A stretch of DNA of 64,000 nucleotides from Pseudomonadota bacterium. GTDB taxonomy: Bacteria > Myxococcota > Myxococcia > Myxococcales > Myxococcaceae. The translations under genes were made by a program, and so were the position numbers. Positions within the stretch are counted from its first letter, which is position 1, and every line of letters starts with the position of its first letter. Of the stretch, positions 1 through 7,975 are shown piece after piece. The notes under the pieces were generated by a model that had not been told where the DNA came from, ran no database searches, and saw only the letters and a program-made list of their open reading frames with translations. The stretch spans positions 1-64,000 of the forward strand of contig JAFAAN010000092.1 of the NCBI GenBank assembly GCA_023426545.1, read 5' to 3'.

Positions 1-35
1 CGGATGCGTTGCGTGGGCCGGCCGGGACACTCGGT

Positions 36-875
36 TTAGAGACCGCTGACGTCCACGTCCTCGCGGATGGACAGACGGTAGGCGTCCGCCGCCCACTCAT
101 TCTGGAAGCGCACGGACCCCGTCAGGAAGCCTTCCGCGCTCATCACGTTCTCGGTCTTGTTGAGGCTCGCGGGCCGCACGTTCCACACCTGGCCCTTGAA
201 GTTGAAGACGGTCACGCGAGACAGGATGAGGGTGAGGCCGTTCGAGCCCAGGAGCATGTCTCCCTCCTTGAGGGTGTGGGCCTTCACCATGGTGCCGTCG
301 GCGAGGAGCATCGGGTGCTCGGACGTCACCTCGAGGCTGCGGCCGTCCGAGGACTGCAGCAGGAAGATGTCCTCCTGCGTGTCTCCCGCCACGAACGAGC
401 GGATGGCCTGGTCCCCGAAGGTCAGCGCGCCGAGCTGCGCGTCCGCGGTCAGCGCCGTCACGTGCGTCGTGCCCGCGGCGTAGGCGTCGGGCACCGGGAG
501 CTGCCGGCCACCGAAGTCCACGCGCTGCGAGGGCGTGAAGCACCCCGCCACGCACGTCCCCAGGCGGGTCAGCCCGGCGATGCAGTTGGCGGATTCGTTG
601 GCGGGGACGTGGAACCTGCACGACGAGCCCGCCGGGACGGCCGGGTACGAGTAGCAGCCGTTGGTGAAGACCTGGTACTCGGCGTACTCGTTCAGGTAGA
701 CCTCTCGCTCGGCGGTGATGAGGCCGCACTTGCGAGCCCACGCGTTGCGCCCGGCTGCCAGTTCCCGCGTGAGGAGCTGGTCGTCCTGGAAGCAGCGGGT
801 TTCGAGCTGCGCGAAGGCGGTGCTGGACAAGGCTGCGGTGGTGACTGCAATCGCAATCAGAAGGTTCTTCTTCAT
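36..875 (-). CDS. Secreted Hint-domain protein (paralogue 1)
   Basis: Predicted 279-residue exported protein. It has a Sec signal peptide (cleavage probably after STAFAQ, about residue 23), a Cys-containing region of about 90 residues, then a Hint (hedgehog/intein-like autoprocessing) domain. Hint signatures are the candidate nucleophile Cys112 (AGCFTPSQRV), the block-B TSEH motif at 184-187 (EVTSEHPML) and the A-x-x-L-x-x-GD motif (KAHTLKEGDML). The C-terminal part (VWNV...TGSVRFQNEW) resembles the last Hint strand, with Asn259 near the usual terminus. The ATG at 873-875 was chosen because AAAGGA precedes it and the signal peptide follows directly; the longer open frame runs into the upstream protease. 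Hint proteins usually self-cleave, which is inference here. It is last in a five-gene minus-strand set and is clearly paralogous to the gene at 5350-6192. Confidence 0.75.
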   Translation of the reverse strand: MKKNLLIAIAVTTAALSSTAFAQLETRCFQDDQLLTRELAAGRNAWARKCGLITAEREVYLNEYAEYQVFTNGCYSYPAVPAGSSCRFHVPANESANCIAGLTRLGTCVAGCFTPSQRVDFGGRQLPVPDAYAAGTTHVTALTADAQLGALTFGDQAIRSFVAGDTQEDIFLLQSSDGRSLEVTSEHPMLLADGTMVKAHTLKEGDMLLGSNGLTLILSRVTVFNFKGQVWNVRPASLNKTENVMSAEGFLTGSVRFQNEWAADAYRLSIREDVDVSGL

Positions 876-919
876 GGTCGGTCCTTTGTTCGGCCTCTGG
901 GAAGGATGGGGCGCGGCGC

Positions 920-2473
920 TCACTGCACGCCCACGGCGCTCCACGCATCGCGCACGGCGTTGACGGTGTCAGTGGGGTAGCGGTCCGCGGCGGCCTGGAT
1001 GGTCAGGGCGCGGGCCTGGGCCATGGTGGTGTTGGCCGTGAAGTAGAACTGGTTCGCGTAGTAGAAGGTCTGCGCTGCGCGGTTCATCCCCACGCCTGAC
1101 ACGTTGATGGACGTCTTGTTCCGGGGGTGCGTGCCGCCCGTCACGAGCAGCTTGAACGCGAGATTGGGGATGCCGGAGTTCCAATGCACGCCGCCGTTGT
1201 CGGCATTCCCGACGTAGCGCTCCGGGTAGAAGTCCCGTGAGGAGCCATCCCGGGTGGGGTTGTCCATGTAGCGGAGGGCGTCGCCCGACGTGCCCGGGGT
1301 CCAGATGTCCTCGCCAATCTTCCAGACGTCCGCGTCCACGGTGCCGCGCGCCCAGCTCTCGCAGATGGCCGCGGCGATGTCGGACAGACTCTCGTTGAGG
1401 GCGCCGGACTCATTGCGGTACACGAGCCCGGAGTCGTACTGCGTGACCGCGTGCGTGAACTCGTGGGACACGACGTCGAGATCGCGCCCCAGCTCGCCCG
1501 AGTTGAAGTTGTCCCCGTCGCCGAAGACGATCTGCCGGCCATCCCAGAAGGCGTTGACGTACCGGCTGCCGTAGTGGACGGTGCTGGTGATGGTCGCGCC
1601 AGCGTCATCGAAGGAATCCCGCCCGAAGACGGTCGAGTAGCAGCGGTACGTGGTGCCGACGTGGTCGTAGTTGTCGTCGACGTGGCCGTCACCGGTGGCG
1701 GCGCCGCCCTCCTGGCGTCGCAGCGTGCCGGGGAGGCTGCTGCCGTTGCCCGCCGAGTGGATCCGGCGGTTCTGCGCGGCGTGGTACTGCGGATGCACGT
1801 CGAGGACGCGCCCCGTCGCGGCGTCCACATAGACGGTGTCGCGCGCGGGAGCGTCGTCACGCTCGCCCTCGCGGACGAGCTCGTAGGCCAGGAAGAGTGA
1901 ACCCTGGGCATCCAGGAAGTACACCAGCTGGGTGGTTCCCGTCGGCTTCATGTCAGGCAAGCCCTTGACGGCCGCCGCCATCGCCGTGTCGGGAGAGACG
2001 CGCGAAAGCGAGCTCGGAGCCTGGGCGCCCCGGGCGGAGCCGTTCACCGCGAAGATCTGGCCGGAGGTGTCGACGTGGACGATGAGCTCTCCACCCACCA
2101 CGCGCAGGCCCTCGCGCACCTGGTCATACTTGACGTGGGTCAGCCCCACCTCGTCCACGCGAGCGGAGCGGACGCGGAGCTCCTTGGGGCTCAGTCCGAA
2201 CCGCGAGGCAACGCCCCCGAGCACGGGCCTGAGCGCCTGGTCCGCGGCGAGGGTGAGGTCCTGGCCGCGCAGCCCGGAGAGGGACTGCGGAGCGGAGATG
2301 GCCCCGAGCCGTCCCCGGATGATGCCGGAGCCACTGCCCAGCTCCATGTTCGCCTGCCCCATTTCAGACACATCCGAGGAGCCCGGGCTCCCCGCGTCGG
2401 GCAACTCACCGCACGCGGAACCGAGGGCAACGAGGCACACTCCCGCCAGACTGCGAGTCCAGTTTGTCGTCAC
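920..2473 (-). CDS. M4 (thermolysin-family) zinc metalloprotease, exported
   Basis: A 517-residue secreted neutral protease. A Sec leader ends in ALGSACGELP, possibly a non-canonical lipobox, followed by an FTP/PepSY-like propeptide (about residues 50-230) and an M4 catalytic domain. The zinc site is HEFTH at 337-341, with third ligand Glu361 (ALNESLSD) exactly 20 residues on, as in thermolysin. The transition-state His lies in NGGVHWNSGIPN. The start is a GTG at 2473 behind GGGAGAA; the frame stays open upstream, but that extension (53 residues, Arg/Ala-rich) does not look like protein N-terminus. The gene lies 169 nt after the TM protein gene and 44 nt before the Hint gene. Role: extracellular proteolysis, plausibly prey degradation or maturation of neighbouring exported proteins (inference). 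Confidence 0.92.
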   Translation of the reverse strand: MTTNWTRSLAGVCLVALGSACGELPDAGSPGSSDVSEMGQANMELGSGSGIIRGRLGAISAPQSLSGLRGQDLTLAADQALRPVLGGVASRFGLSPKELRVRSARVDEVGLTHVKYDQVREGLRVVGGELIVHVDTSGQIFAVNGSARGAQAPSSLSRVSPDTAMAAAVKGLPDMKPTGTTQLVYFLDAQGSLFLAYELVREGERDDAPARDTVYVDAATGRVLDVHPQYHAAQNRRIHSAGNGSSLPGTLRRQEGGAATGDGHVDDNYDHVGTTYRCYSTVFGRDSFDDAGATITSTVHYGSRYVNAFWDGRQIVFGDGDNFNSGELGRDLDVVSHEFTHAVTQYDSGLVYRNESGALNESLSDIAAAICESWARGTVDADVWKIGEDIWTPGTSGDALRYMDNPTRDGSSRDFYPERYVGNADNGGVHWNSGIPNLAFKLLVTGGTHPRNKTSINVSGVGMNRAAQTFYYANQFYFTANTTMAQARALTIQAAADRYPTDTVNAVRDAWSAVGVQ

Positions 2474-2642
2474 GATGTTCTCCCTTGCTTCAGGTGGGGA
2501 CTGCTCTGCTACGGCTCGAGGCCAGGACACACGAAGGGCGTGCCGTCCGAGACGGAAGACACCACCTGGCCTGAGTGGGGATGCCGCCCGGACACAACGG
2601 GCGGCTGCTGCGCGAGCCGACAACGCTCGCAACTGGTTCTGC

Positions 2643-3482
2643 TCAGAGGTGCCGCGTCAGTCGCTGGACCTCTTCATACGAAGCGCCGGACTCATGAAGC
2701 CCCGCGAGCAGCGCCTCGCGTAGCAGGCTTCGAAGCTTCGGGTTGTCCAGCCGTCCGAAGGCGTCGACCGCGGCCTGCCGGTCGAGCTGGGCCAGCTTGA
2801 AGAAGAGGTCGTACTTCTCTCCCACGAGCCCCTTCTTGGCGACGTCCGACAAGGATGGGTCGATGGGCGAGGTCGCGAGGGCAAGCATGGCCGCACGGGC
2901 CGAGTCGTCCTCCGGTGCGAGCGTGTGGAGCAGATCGATCATCGCCATGCGGTCCAGCACCGCCTCCGGACGCTGCTCGGTGAAACGGGTGTCATCTGGA
3001 AGCGCGGAGAGGCTGCGGGTGTCGGCGAGCGCGTCCTGTAACGCCGCGACATTCTCCGCTCCGTGGTTCGCCAGCTCCTGGATGAAGGCTTCCTCTCGGA
3101 AGAAGACGTTGAAGCGGCCCTCCCGATAGCTGCGCGCGGCCTTCTGGATGGCATCCCGGCGCGTCTCCTCGATGCCGGTGTCGGGCACCGGTGGTGTCGC
3201 CGACTCGCCTGGAAGCGGCAGCGTGAGGGGACGCAGCTCGCGGCCTGGCGGCGCGCTGGCGGGCACCGTGGCCTTGGCGGTGATGCGAGCCGGCTCCCCG
3301 GCGAGGGAGCCGCTGGAGGCGCCGGGGCGCGGCGGCATGCCATCATCGGGAGGCGGCGCTCCTGGCCGGCCTCGCATCAGCGTGGTGTAGAGCGCTGCCG
3401 CGGAGAGGATGACGAGAGCCACGGCGGGCGCTGCCCATCGGCCAGCGAAGGCCTTGCGGCGGGGCTGAGCATTGCTTTGCAT
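2643..3482 (-). CDS. Membrane-anchored protein of unknown function
   Basis: I do not recognise the 279-residue product. It has a basic N-terminus (QPRRKAFAGRW), one transmembrane segment at about residues 16-35 (PAVALVILSAAALYTTL), a Pro/Gly-rich linker of about 60 residues, and an alpha-helical C-terminal domain rich in Leu, Ala and Asp that would face the periplasm. The layout (N-terminal anchor, disordered linker, helical domain) is that of steric chaperones or inhibitors of secreted enzymes. Sitting between two exported metallopeptidase genes it could serve one of them; that is inference without a family match. TGGAGC precedes the ATG, and only 18 nt separate it from the M1-type gene upstream, so co-transcription is likely. 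Confidence 0.75.
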   Translation of the reverse strand: MQSNAQPRRKAFAGRWAAPAVALVILSAAALYTTLMRGRPGAPPPDDGMPPRPGASSGSLAGEPARITAKATVPASAPPGRELRPLTLPLPGESATPPVPDTGIEETRRDAIQKAARSYREGRFNVFFREEAFIQELANHGAENVAALQDALADTRSLSALPDDTRFTEQRPEAVLDRMAMIDLLHTLAPEDDSARAAMLALATSPIDPSLSDVAKKGLVGEKYDLFFKLAQLDRQAAVDAFGRLDNPKLRSLLREALLAGLHESGASYEEVQRLTRHL

Positions 3483-3500
3483 GAAGGCTCCAGAGATGGC

Positions 3501-5201
3501 CTAGAAGATCCAGTGTTGAGGGGGGGCTTCCAGGGGCGACAGGCTGGCATTGGCGTTCCAGCTCACGACCCGGTTCTCAGGGTCGACGCCAATCGATTTG
3601 ACGTCTTCCTCGAACGGCACGGACACGGTGAGGGTGCCCGTCGTGGGGTGCAGACCGAAGTCGATGGGCACGTCCAGCTCCTGGGTGTCGCCCTTCAGCC
3701 GGATCACCACCTTCGCCGGGTAGAGCTTCCCAGGTTGCAGGGCGGACTGCGTCACGGTCAGGCTCAGCTCTCCGTTGGCTCGAACTGCATCCGCCTGGAA
3801 GGTGGGCCAATCGGCATCTCCCGTGCCGTAGACCCAGGCCTGGAAGTAGTCGCCCAGGTCTTCTCCGGAGGCCCGCTCCAGCGCGCCTTGCAGCTCTGCC
3901 ACGCTGCGCGCACGGGGGGGGCCGGACAGGAAGTCCGTGATGGCGCGGACGATGGTCTCCTGGCCGCCTGGAAGCAGGTCCTCGAGCTGGACGAAGAAGA
4001 TCATGGAGCCGGTGCCATACGTCTCTCCCGCGAACGTCAGGAACGGCACCGGATTGTCAGACGTCCCCGGGTAGTACATCGCGGTGCGCGCCAGCCGATC
4101 CCAGTGCGCGCGTGTCTTGGCGGCATCCGCAGGCCACTTCGACAGCTCGTAGACGTAGGTGAGGTACTCGGCGATGCCTTCCTTCCAGGAGAAGTCCGTG
4201 GCATGCGCCATGGTGATGCGGTTGCCCGCCCACTGATGGATGATCTCATGCATGAGGACGTGGCGCGTCATGTTCGCGTACTCCCTGTTGGGGAGCTCGG
4301 GCAGGGTGTCACGCAGGATGATGTTGGCGGGGTGTTCCATTCCCAGCCAATGCGTCGGCGCGCCTGCGATGCGCAGCTCCTGGCCATACGGAAGCGGTCC
4401 CAGGAGATTCTTGGCCCACCTCAGGAAGTCGGTCATTTCCACCTTGGAGAGAGACCGGGCGAGCCGCCCACTCTGGGTTTCGAAGAAGATGAGCTTCGTC
4501 CCATCGACATTCAGCCACTCGGTGCGGTTCCAGCCAGGATTCGACGCGATGGCGAAGGCCGAGTAGGTGGGGGCCGGCGTCTGCAAGAGTTCACACCGCG
4601 TATGTGTCTGGCTCACCTGCGTCCGTTGGCCTGGGCACAGCGTGAGCTCGCCGCGGGCGTGGGTCACGTCGAGCACGAATCTCGCCTGGCTCGCGGGGGA
4701 GTCGTCGCACAACCCGAAACGATCACACTGCTCGACCCAGCCCAGCAGGTACGAGAACACCGTGTTGTCGCGAGCCTGCGTCCGGGTGAAGCCTACCGGT
4801 GTGAAGTCGTAGGTCTGCTCCGGGACGAGGAATCGGCCTTCGAGCGTGACTTGTCCCGCATAGAGCGAGGGGCCACAGACGCGGAGCGAGCCGCCATCCC
4901 GCTCGACATCGATAGGCGCTGCCCCGTTCCAGCGGAGGTCGCTGATTCCCGCGGGGGCATCCAGGGTGACGCAGTCTCCGCCCGGGGGCGCGACGTTGAG
5001 ATAGAGCTTGGAGTGCGCCTCGCGCGTGCCGAGGTTGAAGGCGTAGTGGTACTCCTGAACGTCCGTTGGAATGTCGCCAGGCAGGACGATGCTGCCCCCT
5101 GAATCCTGGATCGGGACGAGGGCGTTCCTACCGCTATCGCAGCCCACCACGTTCATGAAGAGCGGGGCCACCACCAGGGTGACACGCCATCCGCGGGTCA
5201 T
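3501..5201 (-). CDS. M1-family-like metallopeptidase lipoprotein
   Basis: About 566 residues. The chosen ATG starts a lipoprotein signal with lipobox VVGC (FMNVVGCDSG). The gluzincin site HEIIHQWAGN begins at His318, and third ligand Glu341 (WKEGIAEY) is 19 residues after His322, the HExxHx18E spacing of M1 aminopeptidases. The exopeptidase GAMEN motif is replaced by LGMEHPANI, so substrate N-terminus recognition may differ. An N-terminal beta domain and a C-terminal beta-sandwich flank the catalytic part. No good ribosome-binding site precedes 5201; an alternative ATG at 5288 would add 29 residues ahead of the signal. It is second in the exported-protein cluster, 148 nt after the Hint gene. 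Confidence 0.88.
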   Translation of the reverse strand: MTRGWRVTLVVAPLFMNVVGCDSGRNALVPIQDSGGSIVLPGDIPTDVQEYHYAFNLGTREAHSKLYLNVAPPGGDCVTLDAPAGISDLRWNGAAPIDVERDGGSLRVCGPSLYAGQVTLEGRFLVPEQTYDFTPVGFTRTQARDNTVFSYLLGWVEQCDRFGLCDDSPASQARFVLDVTHARGELTLCPGQRTQVSQTHTRCELLQTPAPTYSAFAIASNPGWNRTEWLNVDGTKLIFFETQSGRLARSLSKVEMTDFLRWAKNLLGPLPYGQELRIAGAPTHWLGMEHPANIILRDTLPELPNREYANMTRHVLMHEIIHQWAGNRITMAHATDFSWKEGIAEYLTYVYELSKWPADAAKTRAHWDRLARTAMYYPGTSDNPVPFLTFAGETYGTGSMIFFVQLEDLLPGGQETIVRAITDFLSGPPRARSVAELQGALERASGEDLGDYFQAWVYGTGDADWPTFQADAVRANGELSLTVTQSALQPGKLYPAKVVIRLKGDTQELDVPIDFGLHPTTGTLTVSVPFEEDVKSIGVDPENRVVSWNANASLSPLEAPPQHWIF

Positions 5202-5349
5202 GCAGGAAGGGAAGAGCGTCTGAGGCACAGGTGTACTCCAGGAGATGCGCCGGGTGGCGTGCGCCACGCCGGCGTGGAACGCATGCATGCAACCATCTCG
5301 CCGTCAGGCGGCGCTGACGGCGAACAGCATGCGATGAGAAGGGGATGGA

Positions 5350-6192
5350 TCAGAGTCCGTCGACGTCGAGCGCTTCGCGAACCGTCAACCGGAAGTAGTC
5401 ATTGGCCCACTCGTTCTGGAAACGGACGGAGCCGGTCATCAGCCCCTCCACGTCCAGAACGTTCTCCATCTTGACCTTGCTCTGGGGCTTGACGTTCCAG
5501 ACCTTGCCCGTGTAGCGGAAGACAGACACCTGGGTCAGGTCGACCGTGCGGCCGTCGACCCGAAGCAGGGTGTCGCCCACCTTGAGCGTGTTGGCGCGGA
5601 CCATGACGCCATCGCCGTTCACCATGGGGTGTTCGGACGTCACCTCCACCTTGTGGCCATCCGCCGTCTCGAGGACGAAGATGTCTTCCACGGTGTCGCC
5701 CGCCACATAGGATTGGATGGGCTGCTCGGCGAACTCCGGCCGCAAGAGGGTTGCATTCTGGGTGAGGGCCGTCACGGACGTGACGCCCCCTTGGGGTGCA
5801 TCCTCGATGGGCCAATACCTATCGTCGAACCGAAGCTCTTCGCGGGCGGTATAGCATCCCACCACGCAGGTTCCGAGGAGCGCTGGCGTGAAGGTGAGGC
5901 AAGGCGCCGACTCGGTGAGCGGGACGCGGAAGGTACATGCAGTCCCGGTCGGGTGATTGGGGTACATGTGGCAACCATTGGCAAAGATGACGTAGTCGCC
6001 AAATGAGTTGTAGCCCGCTTCACGCCGGGTATCGATATAGCCGCACTTTCGCGCCCAGGCGTTGCGGCCCTGAGCGTCGACCGGATTGATGATCTGGTCG
6101 TCGTTGAAGCAGCGGGTCTCGACTTGCGCGAGAGCGGACGAGGACGCCGATAGGAGAGCGACGAACACCAGATGCGCGAATTTGATTCTCAC
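5350..6192 (-). CDS. Secreted Hint-domain protein (paralogue 2)
   Basis: A 280-residue paralogue of the protein at 36-875, collinear over its whole length (both share ETRCF, GRNAWARKCG, GTCV, VAGDT, EVTSEHPM and TGSVRFQNEWA). A Sec signal ends at SSALAQ. The candidate Hint nucleophile is Cys113 (VGCYTAREEL), and the TSEH motif lies at 185-188. The start is a GTG at 6192 after AAGGGG; the upstream open frame would add 21 residues in front of a good signal peptide. An 8-bp hairpin lies in the leader just ahead of the ribosome-binding site. This is the first gene of the minus-strand cluster. Self-cleavage and the fate of the N-terminal Cys-rich part are unknown. Confidence 0.75.
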   Translation of the reverse strand: MRIKFAHLVFVALLSASSSALAQVETRCFNDDQIINPVDAQGRNAWARKCGYIDTRREAGYNSFGDYVIFANGCHMYPNHPTGTACTFRVPLTESAPCLTFTPALLGTCVVGCYTAREELRFDDRYWPIEDAPQGGVTSVTALTQNATLLRPEFAEQPIQSYVAGDTVEDIFVLETADGHKVEVTSEHPMVNGDGVMVRANTLKVGDTLLRVDGRTVDLTQVSVFRYTGKVWNVKPQSKVKMENVLDVEGLMTGSVRFQNEWANDYFRLTVREALDVDGL

Positions 6193-6549
6193 GTGAGCAT
6201 CACCCCTTTGTGTAGGTGCCGAAGCACCGGCACCTCCTATAGTCTCCATATTCACTGGGAGTAAATAGGAATTGCGCCCAAGAGTGTCTAATTGCGTGCT
6301 GGCGATGCTGTATGGTGTTTGCTTGGAAATTTTCAGGAAAGCCCATCAGGGAAGGTACTTAGATCGGCTGTCTTTGTTTGGTCTGGAGTTGGTCCAACGG
6401 GCTGTAGGAGGGGGCGCATCGCGACGCGACTCCGCATGAGTGGAGTGGCCCGGCGCCCCATCGCCTCGCCCTACCTCTCCAGGATGATTTTCAAGCGGTG
6501 TGGGCTTGGGAGAATCTGCTGGCCGTCCTACCGTCCATGAGGAGTCCCC
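6193..6549. other. Divergent intergenic region (357 bp)
   Basis: It separates the leftward exported-protein cluster from the rightward glycine-zipper cassette, so it should hold promoters in both directions. It is visibly richer in A and T than the flanking genes around 6236-6320. I see no convincing paired -35/-10 on either strand. A plus-strand open frame inside it (6292-6540) lacks a ribosome-binding site and codon character, and I do not call it a gene. Confidence 0.6.
6214..6235 (-). promoter_or_regulatory. Leader hairpin ahead of Hint gene
   Basis: Perfect inverted repeat AGGTGCCG / CGGCACCT with a 6-nt loop, 22-43 nt upstream of the GTG start at 6192 and just upstream of its AAGGGG ribosome-binding site. 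It could be a protein-binding operator or a leader stem; no function can be assigned from sequence. Confidence 0.35.
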
Positions 6550-7542
6550 ATGCCACTGCCATTGATTCCAGTTGCAATCGGTCTTGCCGCGCTCCTCGGG
6601 TACGGCGGCAAGAAAGGCTATGACGGCGTTCAGGCCATGAAGGAGGCCAAGGACATCGGTGAGGCGGCCGAGGCCCGTCACCAGGAGTGGGTCGAACGTC
6701 TCGAGACGTCGCGCGCCTCGCTCCAGGGGCGCCTGGACGCGCTGGAGGCGCTTCGCCGCACGGTGACTCACACGACGTTCCGGCGCCTCTTCGACTTCCT
6801 GGAGCAGCTCGACCAGAAGGCCCGGCTCTCCGCGGTGGAGAGCCTTGGCGCGCTGGGGGTGACGCGGGAAGAGGTCAGCCGGTTCGCAGCGCAGTACATG
6901 GAGGCTGGCGGCGCGCTCTCGGGCGCCGTCGCCGCGACACTCACGGGTGCTGGCGCGAGCGCCGTGACGACCAGCCTCGTCACCACCTTCGCGACGGCGG
7001 GCACCGGTACCGTGATGACCGGACTGACGGGCGCGGCGGCGAAGAGCGCGCTGCTCGCGTGGCTGGGCGGCGGCACGCTCGCGGGTGGAGGGCTCGGCGT
7101 CGCGGGAGGCACGGTCGTCCTGGGCGGTATTGCCATCGCCCCCGCGGCGGCGGTCGCTGGTTTCGTCATCGCCAGGGAAGGGGAGAAGGCGAAGACGAAG
7201 GCCCTGGAGTTCGAGGCAGAGGTGGACAAGCAGGTCGCGCGGCTCGAGGCCGCCATCGCGCTGCTCGCTCGCGCGGAGGCTCGCGTCGACGAGCTGTGCG
7301 AGGTCACCGCCGCGCTCGACCTCCGAGCGAACATCGCCATCGATGCCCTCTGGGCCCTCGAAGGAGCGTTCGACGCGGGCAACGATGCGCACATCCACCG
7401 GTTCGCGCTGGCGATGCAGCTCGCGAAGGCGGAGAGCGAGCTGCTCCGCGTCGCCATCTTCACCCCCGAAGGCAACATCAACGAGCAGACGGAGTCCCTG
7501 CTGGCCCAGCAGCGCAGGCTGCTTCAGGAGGCCGCGTCATGA
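6550..7542 (+). CDS. Glycine-zipper membrane protein, unknown function
   Basis: A 330-residue protein. A short hydrophobic N-terminus (LPLIPVAIGLAALLGYGG) is followed by a charged helical or coiled-coil stretch (about 25-110), a long Gly/Ala/Thr-rich hydrophobic block (about 120-210, with repeated GxxxG spacing such as GTGTVMTGLTG and GGGTLAGGGLG), and a second charged helical region. Blocks of this type can form glycine-zipper membrane hairpins. I recognise this composition from uncharacterised bacterial proteins that travel with a small partner, but know no assigned function. GAGGAG precedes the ATG. The stop overlaps the next start (ATGA), so translation of the two genes is probably coupled. 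Confidence 0.85.
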   Translation: MPLPLIPVAIGLAALLGYGGKKGYDGVQAMKEAKDIGEAAEARHQEWVERLETSRASLQGRLDALEALRRTVTHTTFRRLFDFLEQLDQKARLSAVESLGALGVTREEVSRFAAQYMEAGGALSGAVAATLTGAGASAVTTSLVTTFATAGTGTVMTGLTGAAAKSALLAWLGGGTLAGGGLGVAGGTVVLGGIAIAPAAAVAGFVIAREGEKAKTKALEFEAEVDKQVARLEAAIALLARAEARVDELCEVTAALDLRANIAIDALWALEGAFDAGNDAHIHRFALAMQLAKAESELLRVAIFTPEGNINEQTESLLAQQRRLLQEAAS

Positions 7543-7934
7543 GTGGGAAGGTCTTGCAGAAGGCGACGCAGCTGGGCATCTCCGAGGTGCTCGAGGGCAT
7601 CAAGGTCATCGCGGGCTGTGTCCGGGATATCGAGAAGGAGGCGACGGAGCAGGTCCGGCTGCGGATGAGCGCCCGGGTCGACATCGAGCGTGTCCATGCC
7701 CTGCGCGACGTGCTCCTCGACTACCTGGACCGCTCCTTCGATGAGCGGCGGGAGAACTTCGGACAGCTCTTCGAGCGGCTCGACGGCGCCATCGCCGCGA
7801 ACAACGTCCAGCTCGCGGGGAGCATGCTCGATTCCGTGGTGAAGCTCGCCGCCTCCTCGCCGTTCAACGCGCTCCGGGAGGTGGCCACGACGCGGGACGC
7901 GTTGAACGAGAAGGGGAAGGAGTGGCAGTTCTGA
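7539..7934 (+). CDS. Small soluble partner of the glycine-zipper protein
   Basis: A 131-residue, highly charged and probably all-helical protein with no signal peptide or membrane segment. The central part (DYLDRSFDERRENFGQLFER) and the end (SSPFNALREV) look like a family of small uncharacterised proteins with a conserved DERRE-type segment. It starts at 7539 inside the stop of the preceding gene (ATGA overlap) and ends 10 nt before a strong hairpin, so the two genes form a closed unit. It may regulate or complex with the membrane partner (inference). Confidence 0.82.
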   Translation: MSGKVLQKATQLGISEVLEGIKVIAGCVRDIEKEATEQVRLRMSARVDIERVHALRDVLLDYLDRSFDERRENFGQLFERLDGAIAANNVQLAGSMLDSVVKLAASSPFNALREVATTRDALNEKGKEWQF

Positions 7935-7944
7935 CGAGCGTGGC

Positions 7945-7975
7945 GGTGAGGCGGGGCGCTCACACCCGCCTCACC
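7945..7975. terminator. Hairpin between convergent genes
   Basis: An 11-bp perfect stem (GGTGAGGCGGG paired with CCCGCCTCACC) with a 9-nt loop. It begins 10 nt after the stop at 7934 and its 3' arm enters the last codons of the convergent gene ending at 7971. There is no U-tract on either side, so it is a probable bidirectional terminator or transcript-end stabiliser. Confidence 0.55.

Noticed and set aside
3063..5102. 679-codon plus-strand open frame opposite the M1 peptidase gene
   Set aside because: Antisense shadow of a gene with intact HExxHx18E zinc site; its composition is Arg/Gly/Val-rich.
6292..6540. 82-codon plus-strand open frame in the divergent spacer
   Set aside because: No ribosome-binding site, no recognisable protein character, and it ends just before the cassette's own GAGGAG.
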